A stretch of 19,231 nt of DNA from Thermoleophilia bacterium (GCA_013362295.1 JABFWJ010000327.1:1-19231); one strand, 5' to 3'; counted from the first letter of the stretch, positions 1-7,562 are shown. A program made the numbers and translations. The notes: a model not told the origin generated them from the sequence alone.

Positions 1-103
1 CGTGCCGGTGGAGCCACGCGCCACGCTCGTCGAACGGATCCACTCCGTCGAGCAGCGTTTGCTGCCACAGGTGGTGAGAGACCTCTGTCCGGCCGCGCGC
101 TGA
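1..103 (+). CDS. purN: Phosphoribosylglycinamide formyltransferase, C-terminal end (partial)
   Basis: Only the last 33 codons are in the window, read from base 2 to the TGA at 101-103. The peptide (VPVEPRATLVERIHSVEQ, then RLLPQVVRDL) has the pattern of the PurN C-terminus, where a segment like 'V-x-V...T-L-x-x-R-I-x-x-x-E' leads into the last helix. PurN transfers a formyl group from 10-formyl-tetrahydrofolate to GAR, the third step of purine synthesis. The next gene is purH, a classical purN-purH arrangement, and the frames overlap by about 19 nt if purH starts at the CTG proposed here. The assignment rests on a short tail plus context, so it is probable rather than certain. Confidence 0.7.
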   Translation, partial: VPVEPRATLVERIHSVEQRLLPQVVRDLCPAAR

Positions 104-1623
104 TCAGCGTCTACGACAAGGAGGGCGTCGACGCGTTCGCGCGCGCGCTCCACGAGCTCGGGTGGGAGCTCGTCTCGTCGGGCGGCACCGCGACCTTCCT
201 CGAGGAGCAGGGCCTCGACGTGACGCGGGTCGAGGACGTGACGCAGGCGCCCGAGATGCTCGGCGGCCGGGTCAAGACGCTGCACCCGCGCATCCACGCG
301 GGGATCCTCGCGCGCCGTGACCTGGCGCGCGACGTGGACACGCTCGCCGAGCACGAGATCGAGCCGTTCGACCTCGTCTGCGTCAACCTCTACCCCTTCG
401 CACGCGTCGCGGGCGAGCGCGGGAGGACCGAGGCCGAGGTCGTCGAGATGATCGACGTCGGCGGGCCGTCGATGCTCCGAGCCGCCGCGAAGAACTTCTC
501 GCACGTCACGGCGGTGTCGAGCCCCGAGCAATACGAGGACGTCCTGCGCGAGCTGCGCGAGCACGGCGCGGTGAGCCGCGAGACGCGCCGCCGCCTCGCG
601 AAGGAGGCATTCGAGACGACCGCCGTCTACGAGGCCACGATCGCGAACTGGTTCGGCGACACAGAGCGCTGGCCCGACCAGCTGACGATCGCGCTCCGCA
701 AGGTGACGAGCCTCTCCTACGGCGAGAACCCGCACCAGGCCGCGGCCTACTACCGCGAGGTCGGCGCGCGCCGCCACCTGCTCTCGCAGGTCGAGCAGCT
801 CGGCGGCAAGGAGCTCTCGTACAACAACCTCGTCGACCTCGAGGGCGCGCGGCGCGTGCTCCGAGAGTTCGCGCTGCCGACCGCCGTGATCGTCAAGCAC
901 GCGAACCCCTGCGGCGTCGCGGTCGCCGGGACGATCGACGGCGCCTGGGAGCGCGCGTTCGCCGCCGACCCCGTGTCGGCCTTCGGCTGCGTCGCGCTGC
1001 TCAACCGCCCGGTCGGCGAGGAGCTGGGCGCGCGCATCGCCGAGCACTTCGTCGAAGTGTTGATGGCCCCGGGCTTCGACGAGGGTGCGCTCGAGGTGCT
1101 GCGCACGAAGAAGGCGCTGCGTATCCTCTGCGACCGCGAGCGTCGTGCGGAGACGCCGGCCGAACGCGACTACAAGCGCGTGCTCGGCGGCCTGCTGGTG
1201 CAGGAGCGCGACTCCGACATCGAGGACCGCGAGGAGATGCAGATCGTGACCGGCGAGATCACCGAACGGCAGTGGGGCGATCTGCTCTTCGCATGGCGGA
1301 TCTGCAAGCACGTCTCGTCGAACGCGATCGTGCTCGCGCGCGATCTGCAGACGATCGGCGTCGGGGCAGGTCAGATGAGCCGTGTCGACGCCGTCCGGAT
1401 CGCCGTCGAGAAGGCGCGTGAGCACGGCCACGACCTGGACGGCGCGGTGCTCGCGAGCGATGCCTTCTTCCCGTTCGCCGACGGTCCGCAGATCGCCCTC
1501 GACGCCGGGATCACCGCGATCGTGCAGCCGGGCGGCTCCCGGCGCGACGCCGAGGTCGTCGCCGCCGCGGCCGACGCGGGCGCCGCGATGGTCTTCACGG
1601 GCCGCCGGCACTTCCGGCACTAG
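85..1623 (+). CDS. purH: Bifunctional AICAR formyltransferase / IMP cyclohydrolase (PurH)
   Basis: PurH carries out the last two steps of IMP synthesis in the cytosol: AICAR formylation with 10-formyl-THF, then ring closure. The N-terminal MGS-like cyclohydrolase domain (about residues 1-140) begins with RALISVYDKEGVDAF and contains SSGGTATF and GGRVKTLHPRIHAG. The AICAR transformylase domain follows, with SLSYGENPHQ, GKELSYNN and the catalytic KHANPCG motif (K271/H272 by this numbering, close to the usual 266/267). The first in-frame ATG is at 220, but cyclohydrolase homology clearly continues upstream to about codon 98-100 nt, and no ATG, GTG or TTG exists in this frame back to base 1. The CTG at 85, preceded by a GAGAG at about 76-80, is the best start and gives 512 aa, normal for PurH. 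Identity is certain; the exact start is an inference. Confidence 0.95.
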   Translation: MSGRALISVYDKEGVDAFARALHELGWELVSSGGTATFLEEQGLDVTRVEDVTQAPEMLGGRVKTLHPRIHAGILARRDLARDVDTLAEHEIEPFDLVCVNLYPFARVAGERGRTEAEVVEMIDVGGPSMLRAAAKNFSHVTAVSSPEQYEDVLRELREHGAVSRETRRRLAKEAFETTAVYEATIANWFGDTERWPDQLTIALRKVTSLSYGENPHQAAAYYREVGARRHLLSQVEQLGGKELSYNNLVDLEGARRVLREFALPTAVIVKHANPCGVAVAGTIDGAWERAFAADPVSAFGCVALLNRPVGEELGARIAEHFVEVLMAPGFDEGALEVLRTKKALRILCDRERRAETPAERDYKRVLGGLLVQERDSDIEDREEMQIVTGEITERQWGDLLFAWRICKHVSSNAIVLARDLQTIGVGAGQMSRVDAVRIAVEKAREHGHDLDGAVLASDAFFPFADGPQIALDAGITAIVQPGGSRRDAEVVAAAADAGAAMVFTGRRHFRH

Positions 1624-1630
1624 CCCGCTT

Positions 1631-1650
1631 CGCGGCAGCCGCCGCGTTTG
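1631..1650 (+). terminator. Candidate intrinsic terminator after purH
   Basis: Eight bases after the purH stop, CGCGGC (1631-1636) and GCCGCG (1641-1646) form a perfect 6-bp GC stem around the loop AGCC, followed at once by TTTG. The T tract is short, so this is a plausible but weak factor-independent terminator. It would separate purN-purH from the permease, which has its own strong ribosome binding site. Confidence 0.4.
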
Positions 1651-1670
1651 AGACGATCGGCGCAACCCGA

Positions 1671-1677
1671 GAGGAGG
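1671..1677 (+). promoter_or_regulatory. Strong Shine-Dalgarno site that decides the permease start
   Basis: GAGGAGG at 1671-1677, six bases before the ATG at 1684. It supports that start over the upstream in-frame TTG at 1648. Confidence 0.7.
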
Positions 1678-1683
1678 CTTCAG

Positions 1684-3156
1684 ATGGCGGCACGCGAGTA
1701 CGAGCACCTGCGCGAGGAAGCGGTCGGACTTCCGCAGGTCCTGTTCCAGTCGATCACCCACATGGCGCCGGGCGCGGCGATCGCGTTCTCGATCTTCCTC
1801 TCGATCACCTATGCGGGACCGGCGCTCCCCCTGTCGGTCCTGCTCGCGCTGATCGGCTGCCTGCTCGTCGCCGCCTCGATGGGCCAACTGGCGAAGGAGA
1901 TGCCGTCGGCCGGCGGGCTCTACTCGTACGTCGCGAACTCGCTCGGCCCGCAGGCAGGCGTCTTCGTCGGCTGGTGCTACCTGCTCTTTCAGCCGCTCGT
2001 CGCCCCGCTTCTCTTCCTGATCTTCGCCTGGGCCACCCGCGACGTCGTGGCGGCCGACCACCACGGGCTGCACTGGCACTACACGGGGCAGTGGTGGATC
2101 TGGGTCCTGCTCGCGGCGTCGATCGTTTTCTTCCTGACCTACCGTGACGTTCGGCTCTCGACGCAGGCCGGCGTGATCCTCGGGATCTTCGAGATCGTCG
2201 TCTTCGTCGCGCTGTCGGCCTGGATGATCCTCTCGAACACGGGCCGCCTGACGCTGCAGACCTTCAATCCGACGCACGCGCCCGGCGGCACGTACAGCGG
2301 CATCTTCAAGGGGATGGTCTTCGCCGTGCTCGCCTTCATCGGCTTCGAGTCGGCCGCTCCGCTCGGCGAGGAGGCGAAGAACCCGCGCTGGACGGTTCCG
2401 CGCGCGGTCGTGCTGTCGGCTTTCCTGATCGGGCTGTTCTACCTCTTCTGCTCGTACGCCTGGGTGATCGGGACGGGGTTCGGCGACTTCACGAAGACGG
2501 CGACGAGCGCCGCGAACCCCTGGCGCGACCTCGGGATCGTGTTCTGGGGCGGTGGTTGGGTGCTCGTGTTCTTCGCGATCATCAACTCGGCGCTCGCGAA
2601 CTCGAACGCGGGCGCGACGGCGGCGTCGCGCGTCCTGTACTCGCTCGGCCGCAACGGTGCGCTGCCGCGCGCGTTCGCGCGCACGCATCCCACGCACAAG
2701 ACGCCGCACGTCGCGATCATCGCGCAGACCGTCTACGGGCTCGTCGTCGCGTTCCTCCTCGGATGGAAGTACGACCTGATCACCGCCTTCTCGATCATCG
2801 CGACCGCGGTGACCATCGTCGTGATCGTCGTCTACATCCTCGTCTGCTTCTCGACGATCGTCTACTTCAGCCGACGCCGTGACTACAACCCCTGGGTGCA
2901 CTGGGTGATGCCGCTCGTCGGGGCAGCAGTCTTCGTCCCGCCGCTCTACTACGAGTACTTCCCGCTGCCCGGCTATCCGATCCGGATCGCGGAGTGGGTG
3001 GCGCTCGGCTGGGTCGCGGCCGGCGCGATCGCCGTCGCACTCGCCCCGCGGCGCATCCTCGACAACGTCGACGCGCTCTTCGTCGGCGAAGTGCCGGTCG
3101 GGATCGCGGGGCCGGACGTTCCGCCCGACACGACGACCGTGCCGACTCCCGCCTGA
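1684..3156 (+). CDS. APC-family amino acid/polyamine permease
   Basis: A 490-aa integral membrane transporter of the APC superfamily with about 12 hydrophobic segments. Diagnostic stretches are THMAPGAAIAF (about 26-36) in TM1, PSAGGLYSYVANSLGPQAGV (74-93), FIGFESAAPLGEEAKNP (218-234), which is the conserved TM6/loop region of amino acid permeases, and SRVLYSLGRNGALP (315-328). Such proteins import amino acids or related amines by proton or substrate exchange. The ATG at 1684 is chosen because AGGAGG lies at 1672-1677, six bases upstream; a TTG at 1648 is in frame but has no such site. The stop overlaps the start of the acetamidase-like gene by one base (TGATG), so the two are probably translated together and the substrate may be related to an amide or amino compound. 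Substrate unknown. Confidence 0.88.
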   Translation: MAAREYEHLREEAVGLPQVLFQSITHMAPGAAIAFSIFLSITYAGPALPLSVLLALIGCLLVAASMGQLAKEMPSAGGLYSYVANSLGPQAGVFVGWCYLLFQPLVAPLLFLIFAWATRDVVAADHHGLHWHYTGQWWIWVLLAASIVFFLTYRDVRLSTQAGVILGIFEIVVFVALSAWMILSNTGRLTLQTFNPTHAPGGTYSGIFKGMVFAVLAFIGFESAAPLGEEAKNPRWTVPRAVVLSAFLIGLFYLFCSYAWVIGTGFGDFTKTATSAANPWRDLGIVFWGGGWVLVFFAIINSALANSNAGATAASRVLYSLGRNGALPRAFARTHPTHKTPHVAIIAQTVYGLVVAFLLGWKYDLITAFSIIATAVTIVVIVVYILVCFSTIVYFSRRRDYNPWVHWVMPLVGAAVFVPPLYYEYFPLPGYPIRIAEWVALGWVAAGAIAVALAPRRILDNVDALFVGEVPVGIAGPDVPPDTTTVPTPA

Positions 3157-4076
3157 TGGCGACGGCGACCTCGCACCGCGTCGGACGTGACGAGGTCGTG
3201 TGGGCGTTCGAGCCGAACATGAAGCCCGTGCTCGAGGTCGATCCGGGCTCCGTCGTAACGCTCGAGACCAACGACTGCTTCACGGGCCAGATCCAGAGCG
3301 AGGCCGACCTGGTGACGGAGATCGACTTCCAACGGGTCAACTCCGCGACCGGGCCGATCGCCGTGCGCGGCGCCGAGCCCGGCGACTCGCTCGTCGTCGA
3401 GCTGCTCGAGGTGCGACCCGTCGAGCGCGGGTTCGCGACGCTGATCCCAGGGATCGGCCAGCTGATCGACAAGGTGCAGGCGCCCCTGACACAGGTCTTC
3501 CGGGTGGAGGGCGATACCGTCCACATGAACGACCGCATCTCGTTTCCGTTACGGCCGATGGTCGGCGTGATCGGCGTCGCGACCGAGAGCGACACGCTCT
3601 ACAACGGCTTTGCCGGGCAGCACGGCGGCAACCTCGACAGTCACCTCCACGGCCCCGGCGCTACCGTCTACCTCCCGGTGCGCCAGCCGGGCGGCCTGCT
3701 CGCGATCGGCGACATGCACGCCTCGATGGGCGACGGCGAAGTGTGCTTCACCGGCGTCGAGATCGCCGGCGAGGTGACGATCCGGGTCGACGTGCTGAAA
3801 GGCAAGCAGGGAACGTGGCCGGTGACGGAGCTGCCCCGGAGCTGGGTCGTGCACGGGACCGCAGGCCCGGATTTCACCGAGGCCCTCGACCGCGCCGTCG
3901 AGGAGGGTGCCCGGTTCCTCGTCGATCAGTGGGGTTTCACCATCGAAGAGGCGTTCATCTTCCTCTCGGTAGCCTGCGACGCGAACATCTGTCAGGCCTG
4001 CCGCCCGCAGGAATTCTCCACGATCGCCCGCGTTTCGATTCCCAAGATCTCCGCCACCCCCCGTCCCTTCTCGTAG
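3156..4076 (+). CDS. Acetamidase/formamidase family protein
   Basis: A 306-aa cytosolic protein of the FmdA/AmdA family, which hydrolyses short amides such as acetamide or formamide to the acid and ammonia. Recognisable parts are the N-terminal FEPNMKPVLEVDPGS, VTLETNDCFTGQI, the central GGNLDSHLHGPGATVYLPV segment and the glycine-rich AIGDMHASMGDGEVCFTGVE, then WVVHGTAG. These follow the family order, and the length is near the lower end of the family. The ATG at 3156-3158 shares its A with the permease TGA (3154-3156), a one-base overlap suggesting translational coupling. The next gene, an MFS exporter, starts 13 bases after the stop. The real substrate cannot be read from sequence; annotated members of this family often act on compounds other than acetamide. 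Confidence 0.9.
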   Translation: MATATSHRVGRDEVVWAFEPNMKPVLEVDPGSVVTLETNDCFTGQIQSEADLVTEIDFQRVNSATGPIAVRGAEPGDSLVVELLEVRPVERGFATLIPGIGQLIDKVQAPLTQVFRVEGDTVHMNDRISFPLRPMVGVIGVATESDTLYNGFAGQHGGNLDSHLHGPGATVYLPVRQPGGLLAIGDMHASMGDGEVCFTGVEIAGEVTIRVDVLKGKQGTWPVTELPRSWVVHGTAGPDFTEALDRAVEEGARFLVDQWGFTIEEAFIFLSVACDANICQACRPQEFSTIARVSIPKISATPRPFS

Positions 4077-4088
4077 GAGCCGCCGCCG

Positions 4089-5510
4089 ATGCCCGACCCG
4101 AACAGGTGGAAGGCGCTCGCGATTGTCTGCGCTGCGTTCTTCATGACCGTCCTCGACGTCTCGATCGTGAACGTCGCGCTGCCGTCGATCGGCCGAGCGC
4201 TGCACTTCTCGGAGGCGAACCTGCAGTGGGTGATCACGGCGTATGCGATCACGTTCGGCGGGTTCCTGCTGCTCGGCGGACGCGCGGCTGACCTGCTCGG
4301 GCGGCGTCGCGTGTTCTACGTCGGCGTCATGGTGTTTACGGTCGCGTCGTTCCTGTGCGGGCTCGCCTGGTCGGAAGGCGTGCTGATCGGCGCGCGGGCG
4401 CTCCAGGGCTTCGGCGCCGCGATCATCTCGCCCGCGGCCCTCTCGATCATCACGACGAGCTTCGACGAAGGCGCCGAGCGGAACAAGGCACTCGGCATCT
4501 GGGGCGCGATCGGCGGCTCGGGCGCCGCGGTCGGCGTGCTGGCGGGCGGCGTCCTGACGAAGTACCTCGGCTGGCAATGGATCTTCTTCGTCAACGTGCC
4601 GGTCGGTGCGCTCGCGCTCGTGCTCGCGCCGCGCTTCGTCCGCGAGAGCCGGTCCGACCGCCCGCACACACCGGACATCGCGGGTGCGATCACGATCACC
4701 GGAGGGCTCGCGCTGCTCGTCTACGGGGTCTCGCAGGCGCCTCAGGACGGATGGAGCTCGACCGCGACGATCGTCCGTCTCGCCATTGCGGCTTTGCTCC
4801 TGCTGGCCTTCCTCGTCACCGAGACGCGCGCTGAGGATCCGTTGATGCCGTTCCGCATCTTCCGCGTGCGCACGGTGGCGGGCGCGAACGTCGCGGGCGT
4901 CCTGCTGGGCGCGGTCGTCTTCGCGAACTTCTTCCTGCTCACGCTCTACGTGCAGCAGGTGCTGCACTGGTCGGCCCTCAAGACCGGGTTGACGTTCATC
5001 GCGACGGCGGGGACCGCGATCCTCTGGGCGGGCCTCGCGCAGGCGCTCGTGACGAAGATCAGCGCCAAGGCGGTGATGGCGGCGGGATTCGTCGCCATGA
5101 TCGCCGGCCTGATCTGGTACTCGCAGATCCCGGTGGACGCCTCATATGCGTCGAACCTGTTGCCGGGCTACCTGTTGATCGGCTTCGCGCTGCCGTTCAC
5201 GTTCATTCCGGTCTCGATCGCGGCGCTCGCCGGCGTGGAGCAGCACGAGGCGGGGCTCGCCTCGGGACTGATCAACACGGCGCAGCAGGTCGGCGGCGCG
5301 ATCGGCGTCGCCGTGACGTCGTCCGTGCTGCTCACGCACTCCAACCACCTGCTCAAGGAGGGCGAGCAGTTCCCGGCCGCGTTCACGAGCGGCGCCCAGT
5401 GGGGCTTCTGGGTCACCGTCGGGATCGCCGCCGTCGGGCTGCTGGCGACGCTGGTGCTGATTCGCGAAGAGGAGCTGGCGACGGTCGAGGAAGCCGCGGC
5501 CGCCGCGTAG
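4089..5510 (+). CDS. MFS transporter, DHA2 (EmrB/QacA-like) 14-TM family
   Basis: A 473-aa membrane protein with about 14 hydrophobic segments. LDVSIVNVALPSI (22-34) is the TM1 signature of the drug:H+ antiporter-2 group, GGRAADLLGRRR (63-74) is MFS motif A, and GGSGAAVGVLAGGVL (about 145-159) corresponds to motif C of antiporters. WQWIFFVNVPVG follows as usual in EmrB/QacA proteins. These proteins export drugs or metabolites by proton antiport. The ATG at 4089 has GGAG at 4076-4079 upstream and lies 12 bases after the amidase stop, so it is probably the third gene of the permease-amidase unit. It may export the amide, its product or a toxic analogue; that role is inferred from context only. 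It ends three bases from the convergent gene at 5514. Confidence 0.92.
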   Translation: MPDPNRWKALAIVCAAFFMTVLDVSIVNVALPSIGRALHFSEANLQWVITAYAITFGGFLLLGGRAADLLGRRRVFYVGVMVFTVASFLCGLAWSEGVLIGARALQGFGAAIISPAALSIITTSFDEGAERNKALGIWGAIGGSGAAVGVLAGGVLTKYLGWQWIFFVNVPVGALALVLAPRFVRESRSDRPHTPDIAGAITITGGLALLVYGVSQAPQDGWSSTATIVRLAIAALLLLAFLVTETRAEDPLMPFRIFRVRTVAGANVAGVLLGAVVFANFFLLTLYVQQVLHWSALKTGLTFIATAGTAILWAGLAQALVTKISAKAVMAAGFVAMIAGLIWYSQIPVDASYASNLLPGYLLIGFALPFTFIPVSIAALAGVEQHEAGLASGLINTAQQVGGAIGVAVTSSVLLTHSNHLLKEGEQFPAAFTSGAQWGFWVTVGIAAVGLLATLVLIREEELATVEEAAAAA

Positions 5511-5533
5511 AGCTCAGAGCTCGCCGGGCGGCG
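5501..5533. terminator. Hairpin spanning two convergent stop codons
   Basis: CGCCGC (5501-5506) can pair with GCGGCG (5528-5533), and inside it GAGC (5510-5513) can pair with GCTC (5519-5522) around TCAGA. The structure covers the TAG of the MFS gene and the TGA of the opposite gene. It could serve as a bidirectional terminator, but there is no T tract on either side and it lies mostly in coding sequence. Confidence 0.25.
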
Positions 5534-6062
5534 CGTACCGGTAGAAGCTCTGGCCGAGTCCGGCCTCGACGGCGGCGAACCAGAGTCCGAGGTGGTCCTC
5601 GAGCGCGCGTGCGTGCTCGAGGCCGCCGACGTACAGCGGGTCGAAGCCCGCGTCGCGGATCAGCTGCTCTGTCGCCTCGCGAGCGCCGTCGTCGGCTGCG
5701 AAGAACTGCGAGGGGCGAACGCGTTGCTTCGCCACCTCGTCGTAGAGCACCGCGAAGTTGAGGTTGAACGCCTTCGCGGTCGGCCCGCCGACGACCGACT
5801 TCACCTCGTCCGCCAGCGACTCGAACTGCTCGTTCCGCCCGGCGTACGCGTTCGTCGCGTCGATGGCGATCTTGCCGTCGATGCCCGACACCTTGCCGAG
5901 GGCGTCCGCGATCGAACCGGACGGCACTGCGACGAGGATCACCTCGGCATCGCTCGCATCTCCGCCGTCCCGGCCGAGCTCCTGCACGTCGTGACCTGCG
6001 GCGCGCCACAGCTTGGCGAGCCCGCCGCCGATCTTGCCTCTGCCGATCGTTGCGATCTTCAT
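5514..6062 (-). CDS. NAD(P)-binding oxidoreductase, F420-dependent NADP reductase family
   Basis: A 182-aa soluble protein starting MKIATIGRGKIGGGLAKLW, a Rossmann fold with the glycine motif GRGKIGGG at residues 7-14. ILVAVPSGSI (about 42-51), IDATNAYAG and SVVGGPTAKAFNLNF match the order seen in the family that includes NADPH:F420 oxidoreductase (Fno) and related reductases. Fno proteins are usually somewhat longer than 200 aa, so this is a short member; the shortening lies in the C-terminal half. The ATG (6060-6062 on the complement) is preceded by AGGAGGAA, an excellent ribosome binding site, which rules out the longer in-frame reading. It is divergent from the cystathionine beta-synthase gene with 61 bp between them. 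Whether it uses F420 is not shown by the sequence. Confidence 0.82.
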   Translation of the reverse strand: MKIATIGRGKIGGGLAKLWRAAGHDVQELGRDGGDASDAEVILVAVPSGSIADALGKVSGIDGKIAIDATNAYAGRNEQFESLADEVKSVVGGPTAKAFNLNFAVLYDEVAKQRVRPSQFFAADDGAREATEQLIRDAGFDPLYVGGLEHARALEDHLGLWFAAVEAGLGQSFYRYAPPGEL

Positions 6063-6064
6063 CG

Positions 6065-6074
6065 GTTCCTCCTC
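6065..6074 (-). promoter_or_regulatory. Strong Shine-Dalgarno site of the F420-type reductase
   Basis: Reading the minus strand, GAGGAGGAA lies just before the ATG at 6062. It fixes the start and excludes the upstream in-frame ATG codons that would overlap the divergent gene. Confidence 0.65.
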
Positions 6075-6107
6075 GTTCGACTCTTCTACGAACGACCGCC
6101 CCGGCGG

Positions 6108-6113
6108 TAGGCT
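6108..6113 (+). promoter_or_regulatory. Candidate -10 box (TAGGCT) before cystathionine beta-synthase
   Basis: CGGTAGGCT ends 10 bases before the ATG at 6124, and there is no Shine-Dalgarno sequence in the gap. TAGGCT fits the actinobacterial TANNNT -10 box, so transcription could start at or a few bases before the ATG. No convincing -35 element is visible. Nearly the same string precedes the gamma-lyase gene at 10823. Confidence 0.4.
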
Positions 6114-6123
6114 TCCGCCCGGG

Positions 6124-7509
6124 ATGGCCCCCGAGTTCCCGACGATCCTGGACCTGGTCGGCGAAACCCCGATCGTGCGGCTCGATCGCATCTCGCAGGA
6201 CGTCCCGGGGACGATTCTCGCCAAGCTGGAGTTCATGAATCCGGGCGGCTCGAACAAGGACCGGATCGGGCTCGCGATGATCGAGGCCGCCGAGCGCGAG
6301 GGGAAGCTGAAGCCCGGCGGGACGATCGTCGAGCCGACCTCCGGCAACACCGGCGTCGGGCTCGCGATCGCCGCGGCGCAGAAGGGCTACCGGTGCATCT
6401 TCGTGATGCCGGACAAGATGAGCCAGGAGAAGATCTCCATGCTCCGCGGCTACGGCGCCGAGGTCGTGATCACGCCGACCGCGGTCGAGCACGACTCGCC
6501 GGAGTCCTACTACTCCGTCTCCTCGCGCCTGGCCGAGGAGATCCCGGGCGGGTTCAAGCCCGACCAGTACTCGAACATGTCGAACCCGGAGGCGCACTAC
6601 CTCACGACCGGGCCCGAGATCTGGAAGCAGACGGGCGGAGAGATCGACGCGATCGTGATCTCGGTCGGGACCGGCGGCACGATCAGCGGCGTCGGCCGCT
6701 ACTTCAAGGAGCACGCGCCGCAGGTGCAGATCGTCGGCGTCGACCCCGAGGGCTCCGTCTACACCGCCAAGGGCGAAAGCGACCTCCACCCGTACCTCGT
6801 CGAGGGCATCGGGAAGGACACGTGGCCGAAGACGATGGATCCCGAGGTCGTCGACGAGTGGATCCGTGTCTCCGACCGCGACTCGTTCCTGGTCGCTCGC
6901 CGGCTCGCGCGCGAGGAGGGGCTGCTGGTCGGGGGCTCGTCAGGCTCGACGATCGCGGGCGCGTTGCGCTACGCGGGCGGGCTCGGGCCCGAGGCGCGCG
7001 TGCTGACGGTGCTGCCCGACTCCGGGCGGTCGTACCTCTCGAAGTTCCTCGACGACAACTGGATGATCGAGCACGGCTTCCTCGAGCGCACCGCGCCCGC
7101 GCCGACCGTGCGCGAGCTCCTGCGCGCGAAGCCGGGCGAGACGCCGCCGCTCGTCACGATCTCCGCGCATCAGAAGGTCTCGGAGGCGATCGACGTGATG
7201 GAGCAGTACTCGATCTCGCAGCTGCCCGTCGTCCGCGACGGTGAGCTGTCGTCGCTCGCCGACGTGATCGGCTCGCTGCAGGACCGGGCGCTGCTCGATC
7301 TCGTCTTCAAGAACGCGGACGCGCTCCACGAGGACGTTGCGGTCGCGATGCAGGGGCCGCTGACGACGGTGGACGCGGACGAGTCGGTCGACGAGATCGT
7401 GACCGCGCTGACGGGCGGCGTGAACGCGGTCGTCGTCGCGGAGCGAGGGCGGCCGATCGGGGTCGTCACGCGGTCCGACCTGCTCGAGTACCTCGCGCAC
7501 TGGCGTTGA
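6124..7509 (+). CDS. Cystathionine beta-synthase (PLP domain plus two CBS domains)
   Basis: A 461-aa cytosolic PLP enzyme that condenses serine (or an activated serine) with homocysteine to cystathionine, the first step of reverse transsulfuration. The fold-type II catalytic domain (about 1-320) has the PLP lysine in NPGGSNKDR (K45), the PLP-binding SGNTG loop (73-77) and the phosphate loop VGTGGTISG. Two CBS domains follow (about 335-461), seen in TISAHQKVSEAIDVM...SISQLPVV and VDADESVDEIV...VVTRSDLLEYL. The tandem C-terminal CBS pair separates it from O-acetylserine sulfhydrylase (CysK), which ends after the catalytic domain. The ATG at 6124 starts the homology (MAPEFPTILDLVGETPIVRL) and lacks a Shine-Dalgarno sequence. 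A gamma-lyase partner is at 10823. Confidence 0.93.
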   Translation: MAPEFPTILDLVGETPIVRLDRISQDVPGTILAKLEFMNPGGSNKDRIGLAMIEAAEREGKLKPGGTIVEPTSGNTGVGLAIAAAQKGYRCIFVMPDKMSQEKISMLRGYGAEVVITPTAVEHDSPESYYSVSSRLAEEIPGGFKPDQYSNMSNPEAHYLTTGPEIWKQTGGEIDAIVISVGTGGTISGVGRYFKEHAPQVQIVGVDPEGSVYTAKGESDLHPYLVEGIGKDTWPKTMDPEVVDEWIRVSDRDSFLVARRLAREEGLLVGGSSGSTIAGALRYAGGLGPEARVLTVLPDSGRSYLSKFLDDNWMIEHGFLERTAPAPTVRELLRAKPGETPPLVTISAHQKVSEAIDVMEQYSISQLPVVRDGELSSLADVIGSLQDRALLDLVFKNADALHEDVAVAMQGPLTTVDADESVDEIVTALTGGVNAVVVAERGRPIGVVTRSDLLEYLAHWR

Positions 7510-7548
7510 CGGACGAGGAACGGCACGAGGACCGGCCGCGCTGACGAT

Positions 7549-7562
7549 CGAGGCGCGCCTCG
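7549..7562. repeat. 14-bp perfect palindrome downstream of CBS gene
   Basis: CGAGGCGCGCCTCG is identical to its own reverse complement and lies 40 bases after the CBS stop. It could be part of a transcription end or a protein-binding site. As an RNA hairpin it would need a loop taken from the centre, and no T tract follows (GCGAAAACGG), so it is not called a terminator. Confidence 0.45.

Noticed and set aside
220..222. ATG 220 as the start of purH
   Set aside because: It would delete the conserved first part of the cyclohydrolase domain, which is clearly encoded upstream in the same frame.
3549..4967. Long minus-strand open frame over amidase and MFS gene
   Set aside because: Composition-driven shadow; the plus-strand genes have diagnostic motifs across the same bases.
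6013..6123. Extended N-terminus for cystathionine beta-synthase from 6013
   Set aside because: The extension overlaps the divergent reductase and has no family similarity; homology begins at the ATG at 6124.
6063..6123. Possible SAM or cobalamin riboswitch before the transsulfuration genes
   Set aside because: Only 61 bp upstream of CBS and no gap upstream of gamma-lyase; no aptamer-like structure, and both look leaderless.
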